Shown: piece after piece, positions 49,586 to 58,206 of the stretch
Numbering within the stretch: the first letter of the stretch is position 1
Layout: each line of letters starts with the position of its first letter
Notes under the pieces: model-generated
What the model saw: the letters and a program-made list of their open reading frames with translations, nothing else
The model's database searches: none
Told to the model about the DNA's origin: nothing
Assembly (NCBI GenBank): GCA_965283955.1
Contig: CBDIQW010000001.1
Location: forward strand, 558,001 to 622,000
Length of the DNA: 64,000 nt
Direction: 5' to 3'
Source of the DNA: Emticicia sp965283955
GTDB lineage: Bacteria; Bacteroidota; Bacteroidia; Cytophagales; Spirosomataceae
Translations under genes and position numbers: made by a program

Positions 49586-49617
49586 AAATGAATGGTAGGA
49601 AAACAAAAACGAATGGT
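49586..49617 (-). promoter_or_regulatory. direct repeats at 21-base spacing, candidate LytTR autoregulatory site
   Basis: On the minus strand ACCATTCGTTT (49617-49607) and ACCATTCATTT (49596-49586), 21 bases apart. The nearer repeat ends 29 bases before the -33 element, a usual activator position. It matches the motif and geometry of 40223-40275. Confidence 0.6.
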
Positions 49618-49668
49618 TCTATAATTTTTACTATTCAAATCGTTTTTTTTACATCTCAACCTTATTTT

Positions 49669-49700
49669 TTTGTAAAAAAGTATTAAGTTGGCAACCTTTG
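49669..49700 (+). promoter_or_regulatory. promoter of the globin gene
   Basis: TTTG at 49669-49672, 20 bases, then AACCTTTG at 49693-49700 (one mismatch to TAnnTTTG). The start codon is 24 bases on. Confidence 0.55.
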
Positions 49701-49724
49701 TTGCACAACTCAACAAACCACCAA

Positions 49725-50125
49725 ATGACACAAGCACAAATAATATTAGTTAGGCAAAGTTGGAGAAAATTAGATGGAATAAGCCCTATCCTACTCGGTG
49801 ATGTATTCTACACCAAACTTTTTTAGATTCGCCTCAACTAAAAAAAATGTTTAAATCATCTAAAGAAGAGCAAGCAAAAAAACTAATTGATATGCTTCAC
49901 TCAATTATCGTCAACCTCGAACGCCTCAGCGAGTTTATAGATGAAATAAAAGCAATGGCCATACGGCATGTTGGCTATGGTGTTGAACCCAAGCACTATG
50001 CCTTAGTGGGAAATGCTTTAATTTGGACCTTGCAAAACGCTCTTGGAAAAGATTGGAATCCCAGCCTCGAAGAAGCTTGGCTCGCTTGCTATACAACCCT
50101 TACCAAACAAATGCTTGATGCCTAA
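49725..50125 (+). pseudogene. flavohaemoglobin-type single-domain globin, frame broken
   Basis: About 133 residues, a globin without reductase domain. Helix A opens QAQIILVRQSWRKLDGISPI. FYTKLF breaks at 49816-49822, where a T-run is one short. The other frame gives LDSPQLKKMFKSSKEEQ and the core RHVGYGVEPKHYALVGNALIWTL, in which His is the proximal haem ligand and the pattern matches the globin part of flavohaemoglobins. Likely NO or O2 binding. It lies just before the sulfide-response module but has its own promoter. Confidence 0.85.
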
Positions 50126-50188
50126 TGTCCAATTCAATGATACTATTTAGTAAACAAACCTAACAATTTACCGATTTCTCAAAAACAA

Positions 50189-50221
50189 CTTGCACTATAT
50201 GAAAATAGTATCATATATTTG
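50189..50221 (+). promoter_or_regulatory. arsR-type gene promoter with overlapping operator
   Basis: CTTG (50189-50192), 21 bases, TATATTTG (50214-50221). The inverted repeat ATATGA-AAATAGTA-TCATAT (50197-50216) fills the space between and overlaps the -7 element, ideal for repression. Related repeats occur at 50575-50594 and 55385-55404. Confidence 0.7.
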
Positions 50222-50242
50222 TATTGTAATCAAAAATAAGAA

Positions 50243-50557
50243 ATGATAGCAGAAGCAAACGACATAATAATCAACAAAGAGAAGTTTGAAAAAGCAGCTT
50301 ATATTTTGAAAGCGGTGGCTCATCCTACTCGTTTGGCTATTATTCAATTATTGGATGCACAAGAAAATCTCATGGTCAACGAAATCTGTGAAACACTCAA
50401 ATGTGAGCAATCCTTGATTTCTCACCACTTGATAAACATGAAATTGCGAGGCATTCTCAAATCGCACAAAGATGGGCTCAATGTTTATTATTCGCTAAAA
50501 GAACGTGAGATTACCAATCTCTTGACCTGTATCGAAAATTGTAGTTGCAATATGTAA
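50243..50557 (+). CDS. ArsR-family repressor, probable persulfide sensor
   Basis: A 104-residue winged-helix repressor: KAAYILKAVAHPTRLAIIQL, then the helix-turn-helix LKCEQSLISHHLINMKLRGI and wing SHKDGLNVYYSL. Cys residues sit before the recognition helix (ICETLKC) and at the C-terminus (LTCIENCSCNM). BigR/SqrR-type ArsR proteins sense sulfide through a Cys in each of these regions, which form a polysulfide bridge. The neighbours are persulfide dioxygenases and sulfur permeases, so the same role is likely. ArsR metal sensing remains possible. Confidence 0.85.
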   Translation: MIAEANDIIINKEKFEKAAYILKAVAHPTRLAIIQLLDAQENLMVNEICETLKCEQSLISHHLINMKLRGILKSHKDGLNVYYSLKEREITNLLTCIENCSCNM

Positions 50558-50574
50558 TATTTTTTTAGCAAACT

Positions 50575-50594
50575 ACATGAAAGTATTATCATAT
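50575..50594 (+). promoter_or_regulatory. candidate ArsR operator before the first persulfide dioxygenase gene
   Basis: ACATGA-AAGTATTA-TCATAT, one half-site mismatch from 50197-50216, 143 bases before the gene start. Confidence 0.65.
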
Positions 50595-50737
50595 AAACAT
50601 AAAAAGTCGTTTAGTATAAAAACAGGCACTTTTTACTCATAAATTTAGTTATAAATCAACAATACAGTACATTTTCAGCAAGCACACGAAGCATTTAAAC
50701 GCACTTTGAACCAATAATATCTTAGCACATTAGAACC

Positions 50738-52151
50738 ATGATAGTAGAACAAATTTATACAGGATGCCTCGCTCAAGGAGCTTATTATATCGAGTCAGAC
50801 GGCGAAGTAGCCATCATCGACCCACTTCGTGAAGTTCACTCTTATGTAAACAAAGCAGAAAAAAACAATGCCCGAATCAAGTATATTTTCGAGACACATT
50901 TCCACGCTGACTTTGTTTCGGGCCATGTAGAATTGGCTCAAAAAACTGGTGCATCCATCGTTTATGGCCCAAACGCCACACCATCCTTTGAGTGTATTAT
51001 TGCCGAAGACGAACAAATTTTTGAGGTTGGAAAAATCAAAATTAAAGTCCTTCATACACCTGGCCATACAATGGAATCATCGTGTTATTTATTAATCGAC
51101 GAAAATGGTGTTGAAAATTGCATTTTCACGGGCGATACTTTATTTATCGGAGATGTTGGTCGTCCAGATTTGGCACAAAAATCAACTCTTACTATCGAAG
51201 ATTTAGCGGGTTATCTTTATACTTCTTTGCATACAAAAATCATTTCTTTGCCTGATAATCTGATTGTATATCCTGCCCACGGTGCGGGTTCAGCTTGTGG
51301 TAAAAATATGAGTAAAGAAACGTATGACACGCTCGGAAATCAGAAAAAAGTAAACTACGCACTTCAACCACAAAGCAAAGAACAGTTTATTGCGGCAGTA
51401 ACGGATGGCCTTACGCCTCCACCCTACTATTTCCCGAAAAACGTAATGATAAATAAAACGGGGGCAAAAACACTTGAAGATGTAAAAACCAGCATTCAAG
51501 CACTTTCGCCCGAAGCTTTTGAAGTGGCGGCCAACGAACTCGGTGCTGTAATGCTCGATACTCGGGCGGCTCAAACTTTCAAAGATGGATTTGTACCAAA
51601 TTCAATCAATATTGGCATTAAAGGCGACTTTGCTCCGTGGGTTGGTACACTTATCACTGATATTGAGCAACCGATTTTGTTTATTGCTGACCAAGAAAGC
51701 ATAGATGAAGTAATTACTCGCCTATCAAGAGTTGGCTACGATAATATCGTAGGATATTTAGCTGGTGGAATTGAAGCATGGAAAGCGGCAGGAAAAGAAA
51801 TTGATACAATCGAATCTATATCTGCCGAAGATTTTGCTAAAAAATACACCGAAAACGAAGGAAAACTTTTGGTAAAAGACGTTAGAAAAGAAACCGAATA
51901 CCGTGCCGAACACATTGAAGAAGCAGAGTGTGTTTCGTTGGCCTATTTGAGTAATAATATGGCGGCGTTTCTAGAAAGATGAAACAAATTATATACACTG
52001 TGCAGGTGGCTATCGCTCAATGATAGCGGCATCAATTTTGAAATCTCGTGGGTATGATAATATCGTAGATATAGCTGGTGGTTTTGCAGCCATGGCCAAA
52101 ACAGAAGTACCTCGTTCAAACTTTGTTTGTCAATCAAAATTAAAAGTGTAG
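50738..52151 (+). pseudogene. CstB-like persulfide dioxygenase-rhodanese, frame broken
   Basis: About 471 residues. An N-terminal metallo-beta-lactamase persulfide dioxygenase domain (1-225) has ETHFHADFVSGH, HTPGHTMESS and FTGDTLFIGDVGRPDLA as iron ligands. A middle rhodanese-like domain lacks the catalytic Cys. The C-terminal rhodanese has its active Cys in IHCAGGYRSMIAAS. Near 51974 an A-run appears two bases short: the written frame ends AAFLER, the other continues KDETNYIHCAGG to 52151. This domain order is that of CstB, which oxidises persulfides and releases thiosulfate. Paralogue at 55430-56845. Confidence 0.88.
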
Positions 52152-52194
52152 GTTTCAAAAGAAAATAAGTAATGCTTAGGGTTGAATAAATAAA

Positions 52195-52225
52195 AAAGGT
52201 AAGGTCAATTTTATACCTTACCTTT
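52195..52225 (+). terminator. terminator after the first persulfide dioxygenase gene
   Basis: 11-base arms AAAGGTAAGGT / ACCTTACCTTT with a 9-base loop. Confidence 0.7.
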
Positions 52226-52294
52226 CTATAAAGCCCTAATGATAAAATATAGTCTTATCAACATCAAAAGTATAAAGTTAAAATTCAAAAAAAT

Positions 52295-52861
52295 ATGATA
52301 GAACTCATCAAACAACCGTGGCATTGGGCAGTAGCTGGTGTGATGATTGGCCTAACAGTTCCGATTTTACTGCTCATTGGCAATAAAACTTTCGGAATCT
52401 CTTCATCGCTTCGCCATATTTGTGCCGCTTGTTTTCCTGCAGATATTCCTTTTTTCAAATACGATTGGAAAAAAGAAATCTGGAATTTATTTTTTGTGGT
52501 AGGTGTGCTTTTGGGTGGAATCATCGCCAGTCAATTCTTATCAAATCCGAATGAATTTATTGTTAATGAAAATACCGTAAAGGATTTAAAAGCATTGGGC
52601 GTGACTGATTTTTCAGCCATGATGCCCAATGATATTTTTGGCGTAGAAAATATTTTCACGCTAAAAGGCTTGATTTTCTTCGTTGTGGGCGGTTTGATGG
52701 TCGGTTTCGGAACTCGTTATGCGGGCGGTTGTACGTCTGGCCACGCAATCATGGGCTTATCGAATTTACAATTACCTTCATTAATCGCCACCATTAGTTT
52801 TATGGTTGGAGGTTTCGCCATGACACACTTAATTATGCCTTTCATCTTTAAATTATTCTAA
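52295..52861 (+). CDS. YeeE/YedE sulfur-transport family protein, subunit A
   Basis: A 188-residue membrane protein with about five helices. The family Cys motif is in GFGTRYAGGCTSGHAIMGLSN, and a second Cys pair appears in HICAACFPADIPFFKYDW. YeeE/YedE proteins pass thiosulfate or sulfane sulfur across the membrane by a Cys relay. It pairs with the next gene (2 bases apart), together equalling the two halves of a full-length YeeE. The setting next to persulfide dioxygenases supports sulfur import or export. Confidence 0.9.
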   Translation: MIELIKQPWHWAVAGVMIGLTVPILLLIGNKTFGISSSLRHICAACFPADIPFFKYDWKKEIWNLFFVVGVLLGGIIASQFLSNPNEFIVNENTVKDLKALGVTDFSAMMPNDIFGVENIFTLKGLIFFVVGGLMVGFGTRYAGGCTSGHAIMGLSNLQLPSLIATISFMVGGFAMTHLIMPFIFKLF

Positions 52862-52863
52862 TC

Positions 52864-53358
52864 ATGTCGAAAACAAAAATAGATAATACAGCCGTTGAAG
52901 AATTTGTGTGTGAAGCACCGAATAATCAGGTAAAAAAGGAAAGTCTTGCGAGTAATATCAAATACTTGATTGTTGGAACTGTGTTCGGAATTGTATTCGT
53001 TAAAGCCGAAATTATTTCTTGGTTCAGAATACAAGAAATGTTTCGTCTGCAATCATTTCACATGTATGGCGTAATCGGCACAGCCGTTGTGGTTGGTCTG
53101 ATTTCAGTTCAGCTGATTAAACGATTCAATATCAAGACTTTAGCTGGAGAAACGGTTTCAATTCCTGACAAAACATTCAATAAAGGACAAATCTACGGTG
53201 GACTGATTTTTGGACTCGGTTGGGCGATTACGGGAGCTTGTCCTGGGCCATTATTTGCTCAAATCGGTAGTGGATTTTTAGCCATTACGGTAACTTTCGC
53301 CAGTGCCGTGGCTGGTACATGGTTTTATGGTGCATTCAAAAACAAATTGCCTCATTGA
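52864..53358 (+). CDS. YeeE/YedE family protein (DUF6691-like), subunit B
   Basis: A 164-residue membrane protein with four helices. The Cys motif WAITGACPGPLFAQIGSG is the second signature of two-part YeeE/YedE systems. An N-terminal tail with Cys (EEFVCEAPNN) is cytoplasmic. It is translationally close to subunit A and followed by a strong terminator, so the two form a bicistronic transcript. Confidence 0.9.
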   Translation: MSKTKIDNTAVEEFVCEAPNNQVKKESLASNIKYLIVGTVFGIVFVKAEIISWFRIQEMFRLQSFHMYGVIGTAVVVGLISVQLIKRFNIKTLAGETVSIPDKTFNKGQIYGGLIFGLGWAITGACPGPLFAQIGSGFLAITVTFASAVAGTWFYGAFKNKLPH

Positions 53359-53377
53359 GCAACAGCATTAAAAGATT

Positions 53378-53411
53378 GAGGTTAGAGAAATTATTAGTCT
53401 AACCTCTTTTT
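53378..53411 (+). terminator. terminator after the YeeE pair
   Basis: 9-base arms GAGGTTAGA / TCTAACCTC with an 11-base loop, followed by five T. Confidence 0.85.
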
Positions 53412-53464
53412 ATTGCCTATATTCAGCTCAAACAACAGTGTAGAACGAAAATTTCAGAGAAATC

Positions 53465-54343
53465 ATGCAAAAGTCGATTCCAATCATCACTATCGAACAG
53501 CTAAATGCGTGCGATAAAAATATCTTGATGAAACTTGATATTCGTCGATTAGAAGACCATTTAAAAACACTTTCTTCGGCTGACTTTCCGCACCGACATG
53601 ACTTCTATAATCTGATTTATATCAAACAAGGAAGCGGCACACATGACATTGATTTTAAGCGATTTATCGTTGAGCGGAATCAACTATTTTTCATGAACGA
53701 TGGGCAAGTACATGAATGGAATTTAAGCCCTGATACCATCGGCTATACACTTTTTTTCAAAAAAGAATTTTATGAAGTCATCGAAAAAGGGCTTTCGCTA
53801 CAAGCATTACCATTTTTCAATAATAGCACTAATGATGCTCCGATGATTGTATTTTCGGAAGAATATAGTCAACGCATTGAAAATCTTTTTGAAGAAATTA
53901 TTTACGAATTTAAGGCTAATCAACCACACCGAGACACACTCATAAAATCATTACTCAAAATGATTTTGATACATTCGATTAGAGTTTACGAGCCGTTTTA
54001 TAAAGGCGATTCTACCGAGCTTAATGTATCAAAAATTAGAAATTTTGAAATGCTCATTGAAAAGCATTTTAAAGAATACAAATCAGTAAAAGATTTTGCT
54101 GATAAACTCAATATTACGGCAAATTACCTAAATGCCATTTGTACAAAAACCGTTGGACGAACAGCGGGTGAGCTTATCAGAGATAGAGTAGTGTTGGAAG
54201 CAAAACGTCTTTTGTTGCACTCTTCGATTTCGGTTTGTGAAATGGCTTATCATTTGGGCTATGACGATTGTTCTTATTTTATCAGAGTCTTCAAAAAAGA
54301 AGTGGGTTCAACGCCCGAACAATTTCGCTTAATTAATCGCTAA
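53465..54343 (+). CDS. AraC-family transcriptional regulator
   Basis: A 292-residue regulator. The N-terminal cupin (about 35-120) has FPHRHDFYNLIYIKQGSGTH and FFMNDGQVHEW. The C-terminal AraC domain has two helix-turn-helix units (VKDFADKLNITANYLNAICT; SSISVCEMAYHLGYDDCSYF, FKKEVGSTPEQFR). The His-rich cupin could bind a small ligand or metal. The small gene after it starts 4 bases later. Targets unknown. Confidence 0.92.
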   Translation: MQKSIPIITIEQLNACDKNILMKLDIRRLEDHLKTLSSADFPHRHDFYNLIYIKQGSGTHDIDFKRFIVERNQLFFMNDGQVHEWNLSPDTIGYTLFFKKEFYEVIEKGLSLQALPFFNNSTNDAPMIVFSEEYSQRIENLFEEIIYEFKANQPHRDTLIKSLLKMILIHSIRVYEPFYKGDSTELNVSKIRNFEMLIEKHFKEYKSVKDFADKLNITANYLNAICTKTVGRTAGELIRDRVVLEAKRLLLHSSISVCEMAYHLGYDDCSYFIRVFKKEVGSTPEQFRLINR

Positions 54344-54347
54344 AAAT

Positions 54348-54563
54348 ATGAAACCAACCCTCGATAATTGGAAATTATGGCTCTTTGTAAGCCTTACTCT
54401 CGGTTTAGCCCCGTTTGTTCCCGAACCTCATATAGTTGGCAAACTTCGTTGGCTCATGGGTGGTGCAGTAGGTATGAAACCCATTGATTGGTTCGATTTA
54501 GTTCAACACGGATTTCCATTTGTGCTTCTATTTAGAGCATTATTTGTTAAATTTCGCAAATAG
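54348..54563 (+). CDS. small membrane protein after AraC
   Basis: A 71-residue protein with two hydrophobic segments (about 10-24 and 52-66) and the Pro/Gly-rich centre APFVPEPHIVGKLRWLMGGA. Tight spacing to the AraC gene suggests co-translation. I recognise the pattern from Bacteroidota hypothetical proteins but know no function. Confidence 0.65.
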   Translation: MKPTLDNWKLWLFVSLTLGLAPFVPEPHIVGKLRWLMGGAVGMKPIDWFDLVQHGFPFVLLFRALFVKFRK

Positions 54564-54728
54564 TACATTTCCAATATCAACCTTAGGACTTTTTACGGAT
54601 AAACAAATACCAAAATAGCTAAAAAGTACTACATAATAAATGGAAAAGCCTACAAAAAAGTAAATAATTCTACCGAAATTTGCAACGAAGTTTAATTCTA
54701 ATAGTAAATAATCACATTAAATATATGT

Positions 54729-55112
54729 TTGGCAAAGGTTCAGAAATTATATAGCATTTTTGCGATGAAATGTCCAAGATGCCACGAGGGTGACGTTTTT
54801 GAAACCAAAAACCCTTACAAGAAAATGACCGCAGTTAAAGAGACTTGTTCTCACTGTGGGCTTCGTTACGAAAAAGAAATGGGTTTTTTCTTTGGTGCAA
54901 TGTACGTGAGTTATATGCTCAATATTGCATTATTTGTAACAACAATCGTAGCTTATTTTATTTTACTTGACCAATACATCAGCGGCACTACGCTTATGAT
55001 TATTTACGTTTCGCTGACTGCCATTTTAATGCCCGTTTATTATCGACTTTCACGCACAATTTGGCTTAACTTTTTTAATAGTTATGACCCCGAAAAACGT
55101 GGTGCAAAATAA
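54729..55112 (+). CDS. DUF983 zinc-ribbon membrane protein
   Basis: A 127-residue protein: KCPRCHEGDVF and CSHCGLRYEKEMGFFFGAMYVSY form a four-Cys zinc ribbon followed by two helices, the DUF983 layout. The frame opens with TTG at 54729; an ATG just upstream (54725) is in another frame, and the next in-frame ATG is 54765, immediately before the ribbon. The start is therefore uncertain. No known function. Confidence 0.85.
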   Translation: MAKVQKLYSIFAMKCPRCHEGDVFETKNPYKKMTAVKETCSHCGLRYEKEMGFFFGAMYVSYMLNIALFVTTIVAYFILLDQYISGTTLMIIYVSLTAILMPVYYRLSRTIWLNFFNSYDPEKRGAK

Positions 55113-55119
55113 TATTATT

Positions 55120-55157
55120 ACGAAGGGGAGTATTTTGAATACACCCCTTCGTTTTTT
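55120..55157 (+). terminator. terminator after the DUF983 gene
   Basis: Arms ACGAAGGGG / CCCCTTCGT with an inner TATT/AATA pairing and six T at the end. Confidence 0.9.
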
Positions 55158-55384
55158 AGCTAATATAGCTAAATCCTTGATAATTAAAGCATTTCTGACT
55201 ACTTCTCAATTCCTTTCTCACTTTTTACTGCATTTATAGAACAAATCATTGAACATGATTTTCATCATTTTTTTGGTGGTAACATTCTGCAAACTTTGAC
55301 TCATTAATTCAACAAAACACTCGAATCACGATGAACAATCTTTGCTCTAACCGTTGCCCTTGAATGAATTTATTTTCTCCATCT

Positions 55385-55404
55385 ATATGAAAATATTATC
55401 ATTT
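55385..55404 (+). promoter_or_regulatory. candidate ArsR operator before the second persulfide dioxygenase gene
   Basis: ATATGA-AAATATTA-TCATTT, 25 bases before the start codon. It shares its first half-site and most of the spacer with 50197-50216, and all but one base of the spacer with 50575-50594. Confidence 0.65.
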
Positions 55405-55429
55405 AAACATTCAAAAAAATACTAAAACA

Positions 55430-56845
55430 ATGAAAATCGAACAAATTTATACGGGTTGTTTGGCACATGCGGCCTATTATCTTGAAAGTAACGGAGAAGC
55501 CGCTATTTTCGACCCACTTCGTGAAGTACAACCCTACATCAATAAGGCCGAAAAAGATGGAGCAAAAATAAAATTTGTTTTTGAAACCCACTTCCATGCC
55601 GATTTTGTAAGCGGACACCTTGATTTAGCTCAAAAAACTGGAGCAAGGATTGTTTATGGCCCAACAGCCAAACCAGCTTTCGAGGCTATAATTGCCGAAG
55701 ATAATCAGATTTTTGAAGTAGGTGCATGCAAAGTAAAAGCCATTCATACACCTGGCCATACGATGGAAAGTACAACTTATATGCTCATTGATGAAAACGG
55801 CAAAGAACATGGCTTAATTACTGGCGACACACTTTTCATCGGTGATGTTGGTCGCCCAGACTTGGCTCAGCACGTCATTGCCGACTTGACACAAGAAAAA
55901 CTGGCTGCCCATCTTTTCGATTCACTCCGTAATAAAATCATGCCTTTATCTGATGATTTGATAGTTTATCCAAATCACGGTGCTGGTAGTGCTTGCGGAA
56001 AAAATATGAGCAAAGAAACTACCGACAAACTCGGCAATCAGAAAAGATTTAATTATGCTTTGCGTGCTGATATGACCAAAGAAGAGTTTATACAAGAAGT
56101 TTTGACGGGTCTTACAACGCCACCTGCCTATTTTCCGAAAAATGTTTTAATGAATATAAAAGGCTACGAAAGCATTGATACGGTTTTGGATAGAGGAGAA
56201 AAAGCACTTTCGGCAAGTGAGTTTGAAGTAGTTGCCAACGAATCGGATGCTCTAATTTTGGATAGCCGCCAAACCGATGATTTTGCGGCAGGATTTATTC
56301 CGAATAGTATAAATATCGGCCTTGATAGCAACTTTGCGATGTGGGTGGGTGAATTAATTCCTGATATTAAGCAAGAAATTTTGCTTGTGACTGACGAAGG
56401 AAAAGAAGAAGAAACCATCACTCGATTGGCTCGTGTGGGCTACGACCACGCCATTGGTTTCTTAAAAGGAGGCTTTGAAACGTGGAAAGCAGCAGGAAAA
56501 GATATTGAAACTGTTGATAGAATTTCGGTAGATAAATTTGTTGAAAGATACAAAAACGAACAACCACTCGTAATTGATGTAAGAAAGAAAAGCGAATATG
56601 CTTCCGAACATATCATTGATGCAATGAATATTCCGCTCAATGCGATTAATGAACATTTGGCCGAAATACCAAAAGATAAGCCATTTATTTTGCACTGTGC
56701 GGGTGGCTACCGAAGCATGATTGCCGCTTCAATTCTAAAGCAAAGAGGCTGGGATAATTTTGTGGACGTTCGTGGAGGCTTTGCTGCTATCTCAAAAACC
56801 GATGTTCCTAAAACAGCTTACGTTTGTCCAAGCACACTTTTGTAG
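55430..56845 (+). CDS. CstB-like persulfide dioxygenase-rhodanese
   Basis: A 471-residue intact enzyme. Persulfide dioxygenase domain (1-225): ETHFHADFVSGH, HTPGHTMEST, ITGDTLFIGDVGRPDLA. A middle rhodanese-like domain (about 255-350, LILDSRQTDDFAAGF) has LLVTDEGKEEE where the Cys loop should be, so it is catalytically dead. The C-terminal rhodanese (about 365-460) has the active Cys in ILHCAGGYRSMIAAS. It converts glutathione or CoA persulfide-type substrates with O2 and transfers sulfur to sulfite. Strong paralogue of 50738-52151, separated by the permease and regulator genes. Confidence 0.93.
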   Translation: MKIEQIYTGCLAHAAYYLESNGEAAIFDPLREVQPYINKAEKDGAKIKFVFETHFHADFVSGHLDLAQKTGARIVYGPTAKPAFEAIIAEDNQIFEVGACKVKAIHTPGHTMESTTYMLIDENGKEHGLITGDTLFIGDVGRPDLAQHVIADLTQEKLAAHLFDSLRNKIMPLSDDLIVYPNHGAGSACGKNMSKETTDKLGNQKRFNYALRADMTKEEFIQEVLTGLTTPPAYFPKNVLMNIKGYESIDTVLDRGEKALSASEFEVVANESDALILDSRQTDDFAAGFIPNSINIGLDSNFAMWVGELIPDIKQEILLVTDEGKEEETITRLARVGYDHAIGFLKGGFETWKAAGKDIETVDRISVDKFVERYKNEQPLVIDVRKKSEYASEHIIDAMNIPLNAINEHLAEIPKDKPFILHCAGGYRSMIAASILKQRGWDNFVDVRGGFAAISKTDVPKTAYVCPSTLL

Positions 56846-57006
56846 TTGACAAATAGCTTAAAAGTCGCCCGCAATATTTTCATGAAGATAAATATAGCGG
56901 GCGATTCTTATTTAGGCATTTTACTTCCCACTCGAAAACTAAGCCACATCGTTTTTTGTCCATTGACTACTTAATTCGTAACTTTACAGCAAAAAACACT
57001 TTATTA

Positions 57007-58155
57007 ATGATTCCATACGGAAAACAACATATCACCGATGAAGATATTGCTGCAGTTATAGAAACGCTCAAATCTCCATTTTTAACATCAGGCCCAAAAG
57101 TTGCTGAGTTTGAGGCAGCTTTTGCCCAATATATCGGCTGTAAATATGCCGTTGCGGTAGCAAATGGCACAGCAGCCCTACATATTTCCTGCATGGCTTT
57201 GGGTGTAAATGCTTCTTCAAAAGTCATAACTACGCCTATAACTTTCTCAGCCTCTGCTAACTGTGTACGTTATTGTGGCGGCGAAGTTGTCTTTGCTGAT
57301 ATTAATCCCGATACAGTTTTATTGGATATTGACAACGTAAGAAACTTGCTCGAACAACACCCGAAAGGCACTTTTGAAGGAATCATTCCTGTTGACTTTG
57401 CTGGCTATCCCGTTGATTTAGAAGCATTTAGAAAACTGGCCAATGAATATGATTTATGGCTTTTAGAAGACGCTTGTCATGCTCCAGGCGGAAGTTTTAT
57501 AGGCAATTCGGGTAAAAATCATCGATGTGGAGACAGTTCTTTAGCTGATTTAGCTATTTTTTCATTTCATCCTGTGAAGCACATTGCAACTGGAGAAGGC
57601 GGAATGGTGACAACCAATGACGAAGAACTTTATAAGAAACTCAAAAAATATCGTTCACACGGAATGGTTTATCAAGGCGACCCTGCTTTGATTGAAAATC
57701 ACGGTGGTTGGTACATGGAATTGCAAGAGTTGGGTTATAATTATCGTATGCCTGATGTTCTGTGTAATTTGGGAATTTCGCAGCTAAAGAGAGCTGAAGA
57801 AGGTCTTGAAAAACGCCAAGAAATTGCTAAAAGATACAATGAAGCCTTTGCTGGAACGAGTGTAAAAACTATTATTCCGCCTAATAATGTGAGTCATGCG
57901 TATCACCTTTATGTGATTCAGATTGAAGACCGCAAAGGATTGTATGATTACTTACGAACAAAACAAATATTTGCTCAGGTGCATTATATTCCTGTTCATT
58001 TGATGCCTTATTATAAAGGTTTGGGAAGTAAAACGGGAGATTTTCCGAATGCTGAAAAGTATTATGAGCATTGTTTGAGTATTCCAATGTACCCAACATT
58101 GACTACTGAAGAACAAGCGTTTGTTATTTCGGAAATATTGGATTTTGTGAAATAA
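57007..58155 (+). CDS. pseC: PseC-like sugar aminotransferase (DegT/DnrJ/EryC1 family)
   Basis: A 382-residue PLP enzyme (ATG 57007; MIPYGKQHITDEDIAAVIET is the normal PseC start). FLTSGPKVAEFE, VANGTAALH, LLEDACHAPG and the PLP Lys in FHPVKHIATGEGGMV, then YRMPDVLCNLGISQL. PseC aminates UDP-4-keto-6-deoxy-L-AltNAc in pseudaminic acid synthesis. No other pse genes appear in the window, so the final sugar could be another 4-amino-6-deoxyhexose. It lies beside a polysaccharide acetylation pair. Confidence 0.85.
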   Translation: MIPYGKQHITDEDIAAVIETLKSPFLTSGPKVAEFEAAFAQYIGCKYAVAVANGTAALHISCMALGVNASSKVITTPITFSASANCVRYCGGEVVFADINPDTVLLDIDNVRNLLEQHPKGTFEGIIPVDFAGYPVDLEAFRKLANEYDLWLLEDACHAPGGSFIGNSGKNHRCGDSSLADLAIFSFHPVKHIATGEGGMVTTNDEELYKKLKKYRSHGMVYQGDPALIENHGGWYMELQELGYNYRMPDVLCNLGISQLKRAEEGLEKRQEIAKRYNEAFAGTSVKTIIPPNNVSHAYHLYVIQIEDRKGLYDYLRTKQIFAQVHYIPVHLMPYYKGLGSKTGDFPNAEKYYEHCLSIPMYPTLTTEEQAFVISEILDFVK

Positions 58156-58174
58156 TTTTTCTACTATCATCATG

Positions 58175-58196
58175 GAGACGTTGCATGCAACGTCTC
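58175..58196. repeat. palindromic repeat, GTTGCATGCAAC type
   Basis: GAGACGTTGCA / TGCAACGTCTC, a perfect palindrome between the convergent pseC and SGNH genes, 20 bases after the pseC stop. Same core as 38436-38467. Confidence 0.8.
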
Positions 58197-58206
58197 TACC
58201 ATATTT

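Larger units (their letters stand above)
55113..55429. other. intergenic region before the second persulfide dioxygenase gene
   Basis: A 317-base gap with no gene. It holds a strong terminator at 55120-55157 and the candidate ArsR operator at 55385-55404. Nothing else is evident. Confidence 0.7.
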
